From Clavibacter capsici (GTDB lineage: Bacteria > Actinomycetota > Actinomycetes > Actinomycetales > Microbacteriaceae): 64,000 nucleotides of DNA. Location of the stretch: the NCBI RefSeq assembly GCF_001280205.1, contig NZ_CP012573.1, positions 1-64,000 on the forward strand, in the 5' to 3' direction. Below are positions 59,631 to 64,000 of this stretch, piece by piece (position 1 is the first letter of the stretch; every line of letters starts with the position of its first letter). A program made the position numbers and the translations under genes. Under the pieces are notes generated by a model that had not been told where the DNA came from, did no database searches, and saw only the letters and a list, made by a program, of their open reading frames with translations.

Positions 59631-60112
59631 GCGGATGCCGCCGCGTCCGGCCCGTCGATGGTGTGCGCGGTCATCGCGACGGCGGCACGCGCGATGTCCT
59701 CGGCCGTCTCGTCGGTGCCCAGCGCGGGCGACGCGTGGAGCGCCACGGCGGCCGCCGCCCGGTAGTCGGCCTCCATCCGCGCGAGCGTCCTCCGCCCGGC
59801 GTCCGTGAGCTCGAGGAAGACGCTGCGGCGATCCCGCGGGTTGGGCACGCGGCCCAGGTGGCCCGCGCCGACGAGCCGGTCGATCACGGCGGTCACCGCG
59901 CCCGTGCCCATCGAGATCTCGGAGGCGAGCATCTTCGGGGTCATGCGGCCGAGGTCGCCGACGACGCTGATCACGGTCAGGTCGGTCACGTTGACGCCGA
60001 TGTCCTGCGCGATGCGGGTGCGCAGGTGCCGCTGGGCCGTCTCGACCATGTGCAGCGCGTTCGCGAGCGCGTCCACGGCCGCGTCGGCGTCGCGGCGGGC
60101 TGCTGGGGTCAT
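59627..60112 (-). CDS. MarR family transcriptional regulator
   Basis: The ATG at 60112 (frame continues upstream, but no conservation) gives 161 residues. A winged HTH is visible at about 35-115: VNVTDLTVISVVGDLGRMTPKMLASEISMGTGAVTAVIDRLVGAGHLGRVPNPRDRRSVFLELTDAGR, listed by parts, with the diagnostic DRRSVFLELT wing. It forms an operon with the Nudix hydrolase and is divergent from the SipW-type secretion locus across 227 bases. Whether it regulates either is unknown. Confidence 0.92.
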   Translation of the reverse strand: MTPAARRDADAAVDALANALHMVETAQRHLRTRIAQDIGVNVTDLTVISVVGDLGRMTPKMLASEISMGTGAVTAVIDRLVGAGHLGRVPNPRDRRSVFLELTDAGRRTLARMEADYRAAAAVALHASPALGTDETAEDIARAAVAMTAHTIDGPDAAASA

Positions 60113-60207
60113 CGGGTGTCCCTGCGTCGGGGGATCGGGCGGATCCGGGGGCGTCCCAGCGACTGTAACGCGCGCCTGGACGCCGGCGTCCCCCCAGCGA
60201 ACGCGTG

Positions 60208-60224
60208 CCCCCCGCAGTGGGGGG
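60208..60224. promoter_or_regulatory. GC palindrome overlapping the secreted-protein promoter
   Basis: CCCCCCGCAGTGGGGGG is a near-perfect inverted repeat immediately upstream of the -35 of the next promoter (TTGCGC at 60226). It shares the CCCC-AGT-GGGG form with 55129-55141. Confidence 0.45.
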
Positions 60225-60225
60225 A

Positions 60226-60253
60226 TTGCGCGGAATCCAAGTAGCTGTATATT
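60226..60253 (+). promoter_or_regulatory. Promoter of the SipW-type locus
   Basis: TTGCGC (60226-60231) and TATATT (60248-60253) with a 16-base spacer, the best sigma-A-like promoter in the window. The leader to the ATG at 60340 is about 80 bases, with GGAG at 60329-60332 as ribosome site. Confidence 0.65.
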
Positions 60254-60339
60254 CGAGTTACTCGCACAGCGAGACACCGAGCTTCTTCCTCAGGGGCTCA
60301 CCCAGCCCCTTCCTCCCCCTACGCACCCGGAGTCAGAAC

Positions 60340-61008
60340 ATGTCGAACCACATCGCCCCCGCCGCCAAGACCAAGCGCGTCCGCTTCGCCCCCCTCGCCA
60401 TCGCCGGCGGCGTCGCCGCCGCGGTCCTCCTCTCCGTCTCGATGTCCGGCACGCTGTCGGGCTTCGTGGCCTCCATCACCAACGACACCAACACGGCGGC
60501 CTCCGGCTCGCTCGTCATGCAGGAGTCGCAGGCCGGCGCCAACGGCGCGCCGACCGTCACCTGCCTCAGCACGAGCGCGGCGACCGGCGTCGACTCCAAC
60601 GCCGCCACCTGCTCCACCATCAACAAGTTCGGCGGCTCGACCACGATGATCCCCGGCCAGACGGTCACGAGCGTCGTCAACATCAAGAACGTCGGCACCT
60701 CGAAGGCCTCGACCTTCACGCTGACCCCGGGCGCCACCTGCACCCAGTTCAAGAACGGCACCGTCAACGGCTCGGCCACCGACTTCTGCTCCAAGCTCAA
60801 CGTCGTCATCACGGCGGCCGGCAGCACCACCCCCGTCTACTCGGGCACCGCCGCGGCCCTCGCCGGCTCCTCCGCCAAGACGCTGACGGCCCTCGCCGCC
60901 AACGCGAGCACCGACTTCACCTTCGCCGTCACGCTGGACTCCTCCGCCGGCAACACGTACCAGGGCCTCGGCGCCTCGCTGCCCCTCACCTGGACCTTCG
61001 CGGCGTAG
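60340..61008 (+). CDS. Secreted protein with SipW-type signal peptide
   Basis: 222 residues beginning with a basic segment (KTKRVRF) and a hydrophobic stretch (about 17-42), followed by ASITNDTNTAASG (44-56). This matches the SipW-dependent exported group (camelysin/TasA-like: short core, then a Thr/Asn/Ala-rich cleavage region). The mature part is Thr/Ser/Ala-rich and beta-prone, with several Cys (CLST, CSTIN, CTQF, CSKL), suggesting disulfides. It immediately precedes the SipW-type peptidase, its likely processing enzyme. It could be a fibre or matrix component (inference). Confidence 0.8.
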   Translation: MSNHIAPAAKTKRVRFAPLAIAGGVAAAVLLSVSMSGTLSGFVASITNDTNTAASGSLVMQESQAGANGAPTVTCLSTSAATGVDSNAATCSTINKFGGSTTMIPGQTVTSVVNIKNVGTSKASTFTLTPGATCTQFKNGTVNGSATDFCSKLNVVITAAGSTTPVYSGTAAALAGSSAKTLTALAANASTDFTFAVTLDSSAGNTYQGLGASLPLTWTFAA

Positions 61009-61088
61009 CGCCACCCAGACCAGCGGGGCCGCCTCCGGGCGGCCTCGCTATCCATCCCCCCTCGAACCCCTGACCCGGGAGGCGCACC

Positions 61089-62084
61089 ATGACCGACATC
61101 CAGGACCGCTCGACCGCCACCGCGCTCGAGCAGCTCGAGCAGGAGCTCGACGCCCTCGAGCTCGACCTGGATCTCGACCTCGTCTCCGAGGAGGCCGACC
61201 ACGACGCGGCCTCCCCGGCCCTCCCGGCGCGCGGCGCGGCTCGACGCGCCGCGCGCACCTCCCGCTCGTTCCGCCGCCGCACCATCGTGATGTGGTCGGC
61301 CACGATCCTCCTCACGCTCCTCGTCGCCGCGACGCTCCTCTTCCAGGCCTCCGGCGGCCGCTGGTTCGTCGTCCAGACCCCCTCGATGGGCACCACGGCC
61401 CCCGTCGGCGCGCTGCTGCTCACCACGCCCGTCCTCGTCGAGGACGTGCAGGTCGGCGACGTCGTCAGCTTCCACCCCTCCACCACCCCCGGCGAGACCT
61501 ACACGCACCGCGTGATCGCGGTCGACGCGGACGGCCTCACCACGCAGGGCGACATCAACGGCGCGGTCGATCCCTGGAAGACCGACCAGGAGCACCTCGT
61601 CGGCGAGGCCACCACGATCCTCCCGGGCTTCGGCTGGCTCGCGAAGGGCCTGCCGCTGATGCTCGCGGGCCTCGTGATCGTGACGGTCCTCACCCGCCTC
61701 ATCGCCTCGCCCACGCACCGCGCCTCGATGCGCATGGTCGGCGGATCCCTCGTCGCCGCGTTCACCGTCTTCCTGCTGAAGCCGTTCGTCGGCCTCGTCG
61801 TGCTCGACGCCGTGACGGCGGGCAGCGAGGTCCGCGCCAGCGTCGTCAACACCGGGCTCCTGCCCATCCGGGTCGCGGCCGAGGACGGCACCGCCACCTC
61901 CATCGTCTCCGGCGAGGTCGGCTCGATCACCGCCCCCGCCGGCGAGGCGGGCCGGTTCCACGACATCACCTCCACGCTCGACCTCCCGCTCTGGGGCTGG
62001 GTCGTCTTCTTCTCCCTCTGCGCCCTGCCCCTCCTCTACACGCTGGTCGTCGGCCTCCCGGCGGAGGAGGAGCGACGCGCATGA
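61089..62084 (+). CDS. sipW: Signal peptidase I, SipW/archaeal type
   Basis: A membrane signal peptidase with a Ser-His rather than Ser-Lys dyad: S99 in QTPSMGTT and H140 in TYTHRVIAV, the pattern of SipW and eukaryotic/archaeal SEC11. The 331 residues have an acidic cytoplasmic N-terminus with a repeated Leu-Asp run (about 20-32, ALELDLDLDLV), a first membrane helix (about 64-86), the catalytic domain (90-165) ending GDINGAVDPWK, and further membrane segments at about 175-230 and 310-325. It is flanked by two probable SipW-type substrates. The stop overlaps the next ATG. Confidence 0.88.
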   Translation: MTDIQDRSTATALEQLEQELDALELDLDLDLVSEEADHDAASPALPARGAARRAARTSRSFRRRTIVMWSATILLTLLVAATLLFQASGGRWFVVQTPSMGTTAPVGALLLTTPVLVEDVQVGDVVSFHPSTTPGETYTHRVIAVDADGLTTQGDINGAVDPWKTDQEHLVGEATTILPGFGWLAKGLPLMLAGLVIVTVLTRLIASPTHRASMRMVGGSLVAAFTVFLLKPFVGLVVLDAVTAGSEVRASVVNTGLLPIRVAAEDGTATSIVSGEVGSITAPAGEAGRFHDITSTLDLPLWGWVVFFSLCALPLLYTLVVGLPAEEERRA

Positions 62085-62980
62085 GCGTCGTCGCCCGCCT
62101 CCTCGGCCGCGCCGTCGCCCCCGCGGCGGATGCACGCCCCCGCCGCGCACCGCGCCTCGCCGCGATCGCCGCCTCCGTCTCCGCCGCCGCCCTCGGCGCG
62201 GTGCTGCTCCTCGCGCCGGGCACGAACGGCGCGTACACCGCCGCCATCACCAACACGAACAACAGCGCCGCCTCCTCGGCCGCCTTCTTCACCTGCTCCA
62301 GCGCCTTCGCGGCCGACAAGGCCAACGCGCTCTTCGCCTACCCGCTCAACGAGGCGACGGGATCCACGACCGCCGTCGACGCGGCCACCGGGTCCTACCC
62401 CGGCACGTACCGCGGCGGCATGACGAGCGACACGACCACGACGCGCGCCTGCCCCCGCGACACCGGCGGCGCCTACGTGCTCGACGGCAGCGACTTCGTC
62501 ACCAACACGCTGCAGGCGCAGGGCCCGGCGACCTTCAGCACCGAGGTCTGGTTCAAGACCACGGTGAAGGGCGGCAAGCTCATCGGCTTCGGCAACTCGC
62601 AGTCCGGATCCTCGTCGGCCTACGACCGCCACACGTACGTCTCGACGACCGGCCAGCTGGCCTTCGGCACCTACAACGGCGGCTACCAGACCATCACGAG
62701 CTCGGCCAACGTGGCCGACGGCGCCTGGCACCACGTGGTGGCCACCATGTCGCCCGGCACCGGCATGACCCTCTACCTCGACGGCGCCCGCGTCGCCGGC
62801 AACACGGGCTTCACGGCGCCGGAGAGCAACACGGGCTACTGGCGCATCGGCTACGACAACACGTCGGGCTGGCCGAACGCGGGAGCCAACTACTTCGTCG
62901 GCAGCATGCGCTTCGCCGCGGTCTACAAGACGGCGCTCACGGCCACGCAGGTCAAGGCCCACTACGACGCCGGCCGTTGA
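62081..62980 (+). CDS. Secreted LamG-like domain protein with SipW-type signal peptide
   Basis: The ATG overlaps the sipW stop (ATGA). Of 299 residues, the N-terminus is Arg-rich, then a hydrophobic stretch (27-46) and AAITNTNNSAAS (54-65), echoing the other secreted protein in this locus. The mature part is a concanavalin-like LamG_3 fold (about 85-299): FSTEVWFKT, KLIGFGNSQSG, ADGAWHHVVATMSPGTGMTLYLDGARVAG, and the ending FAAVYKTALTATQVKAHYDAG, all diagnostic. Such domains bind carbohydrates or proteins. Likely processed by the upstream SipW-type peptidase. Confidence 0.88.
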   Translation: MSVVARLLGRAVAPAADARPRRAPRLAAIAASVSAAALGAVLLLAPGTNGAYTAAITNTNNSAASSAAFFTCSSAFAADKANALFAYPLNEATGSTTAVDAATGSYPGTYRGGMTSDTTTTRACPRDTGGAYVLDGSDFVTNTLQAQGPATFSTEVWFKTTVKGGKLIGFGNSQSGSSSAYDRHTYVSTTGQLAFGTYNGGYQTITSSANVADGAWHHVVATMSPGTGMTLYLDGARVAGNTGFTAPESNTGYWRIGYDNTSGWPNAGANYFVGSMRFAAVYKTALTATQVKAHYDAGR

Positions 62981-62983
62981 CGC

Positions 62984-63017
62984 GACGACGGGACGGCCGT
63001 CCGGCCGTCCCGTCGTC
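62984..63017 (+). terminator. Terminator of the SipW-type locus
   Basis: GACGACGGGACGGCC (62984-62998) pairs perfectly with GGCCGTCCCGTCGTC (63003-63017) around a 4-base loop, immediately after the LamG-like stop. Confidence 0.85.
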
Positions 63018-63034
63018 GTGCGTCGTGCCGCGGA

Positions 63035-63985
63035 TCAGCTCGCGGGCACCACGTCCCAGTGCTCGCGGATGAGGCCGTCGTGCACCCGGAAGATGTCGGC
63101 GGCGACGTAGGGGTCGTCCGCCTTCGCGCCGACGGGCTGCGACAGGATCCAGACCAGGTCGCCGTCCGCGATCGAGACCACGGACTGCTGCGCCGGGAAC
63201 TGCGCGCCGCCGGAGAAGAACGCCTTCAGCGCGGCCGTGCCGTTCGCGGCGACCGTGTTGTGCTGGAGGTAGGCCGGGTCGAACGAGCGGTCGAGCACGC
63301 TCGCGTCGTGATCCCGGAAGAGGGTGTCGTAGGCGCCCACGGCCAGCTGCCGGTTCGCCTCCTCCTGCTGCTCGGTGGGCGCCGGCTCGCCGGCCGAGCC
63401 CTGGTACAGGTCGCTGAACATGGTGTTGGTGTTGCCGCTGGCGGGCGTCCCCTGCGCGACCGGCTGGTCGAACGACCAGTGCTCGTTGACCTGGCCGTTC
63501 GGCGCGAAGCGGAAGACGTCGACGGCCGCCTCTCCGCTCCGCTCGTCGGCGGGGTCCGCCGTGATCTGCCAGTGCACGGCCACGAGGTCGCCGTCGGCGC
63601 CGATGTGCTTGACGACCGCCTTCGCGCCGGGGATGCGGGCGTGCGCCTGGGTGAACTGGTCGAGGAGGCCGCCGGGGCCCGCCTTCGAGCCGTGCGAGCT
63701 GGCGTCGGGGGCGACGGCCGCGATGACGGCGGACTGCGCCGCCTCGCTGGTCGGGTCGGGGAAGGCGTCGGCGATCAGCTTCGACACGGCGTCCGCGTTG
63801 GCGGACTCCTTCGCGGAGTCGGCGCGGTCGCCCTTGGCCCCGCCGGAGTCGGCGGACGTGGTGGCGACGACGGGGGAGGCGTCGGTGGCGGGATCGGCGG
63901 AGGCCGGGGAGGAGCCGGCGGCCTGGCAGCCGGCGAGGACGACGATGCCGGCGAGCGCGGCGGTGCCGCGCGCGAGCAGGGACAC
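63035..63985 (-). CDS. Lipoprotein with two NTF2/SnoaL-like domains
   Basis: 316 residues from the GTG at 63985 near the window edge. A lipoprotein signal ends in VVLAGC with C20. A Ser/Ala-rich linker (about 25-70) is followed by two repeats (about 70-180 and 200-316), each with the pattern AV.A..(or DTLF), QFTQAHARIPGA / KAFFSGG, VAVHWQIT / DLVWILSQP, and FRFAPNGQVNEHWSF / IFRVHDGLIREHWDV. The last pair is the classical SnoaL/NTF2-like ending. Tandem duplication in one lipoprotein is noteworthy. Its promoter lies beyond the window. Confidence 0.82.
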   Translation of the reverse strand: MSLLARGTAALAGIVVLAGCQAAGSSPASADPATDASPVVATTSADSGGAKGDRADSAKESANADAVSKLIADAFPDPTSEAAQSAVIAAVAPDASSHGSKAGPGGLLDQFTQAHARIPGAKAVVKHIGADGDLVAVHWQITADPADERSGEAAVDVFRFAPNGQVNEHWSFDQPVAQGTPASGNTNTMFSDLYQGSAGEPAPTEQQEEANRQLAVGAYDTLFRDHDASVLDRSFDPAYLQHNTVAANGTAALKAFFSGGAQFPAQQSVVSIADGDLVWILSQPVGAKADDPYVAADIFRVHDGLIREHWDVVPAS

Positions 63986-64000
63986 GGGAGTTCGTTGAAT

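Noticed and set aside
59627-60112. MarR protein as regulator of the TTAGTTG repeat at 49155
   Set aside because: No matching repeat seen near the MarR gene itself; the link would be guesswork.

Overview
The window is a GC-rich (roughly 70-73% by eye) actinobacterial chromosome segment that opens exactly at the first base of dnaA and runs away from the replication origin. Gene content, the crgA / Ser-Thr kinase / rodA-pbpA neighbourhood, the class E sortase and the very frequent GGATCC hexamer point to the family Microbacteriaceae, most likely Clavibacter or a close relative. That identification is inference from gene order and style, not from a database search.

1-11.2 kb is the replication core: dnaA, an intergenic oriC with DnaA boxes and an AT-rich patch, dnaN, gnd, recF, dciA, gyrB, gyrA and a DUF3566 membrane protein. 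tRNA-Ile and tRNA-Ala follow. 11.6-25.5 kb is the conserved actinobacterial growth and division block: ppiA, a rhomboid protease, crgA, a class E sortase, a trpG/pabA-type amidotransferase, and then, all on the minus strand and mostly overlapping, fhaA-fhaB-pstP-rodA-pbpA-pknA with pknB close behind. This couples Ser/Thr phosphorylation to septal and lateral peptidoglycan synthesis. A second cluster of DnaA-box-like sites lies in the convergent gap between the rhomboid gene and crgA. tRNA-Leu ends the block.

25.8-44 kb is accessory or metabolic: an OafA-type acyltransferase with an SGNH domain, an MprF-like lysyltransferase overlapping a NarL-family two-component system, a divergent pair (zinc-independent L36 and a degenerate CobW-like protein) sharing a probable Zur operator, recQ, glutaminase, two alpha/beta hydrolases, a sugar isomerase / Gfo-Idh oxidoreductase operon, a HEAT-repeat protein, and a DHA2-type MFS pump with a divergent TetR regulator.

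44.9-55.9 kb holds a carboxylic acid reductase with its phosphopantetheinyl transferase and a divergent short-chain dehydrogenase, an ECF sigma / anti-sigma pair divergent from a CHRD-domain surface protein and a lipoprotein sortase, two tandem paralogous small membrane proteins, a secreted repeat protein and pyroglutamyl peptidase. At 55.85-57.0 kb a visibly AT-richer island carries one uncharacterised gene and appears to have overwritten the 3' end of the neighbouring MFS gene.

57-64 kb ends with an aminoglycoside-phosphotransferase-like protein, a Nudix/MarR operon, a SipW-type signal peptidase locus flanked by two probable SipW-dependent secreted substrates (one with a LamG-like domain), and a lipoprotein with two NTF2-like repeats. 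No rRNA operon, insertion sequence or CRISPR array was recognised.
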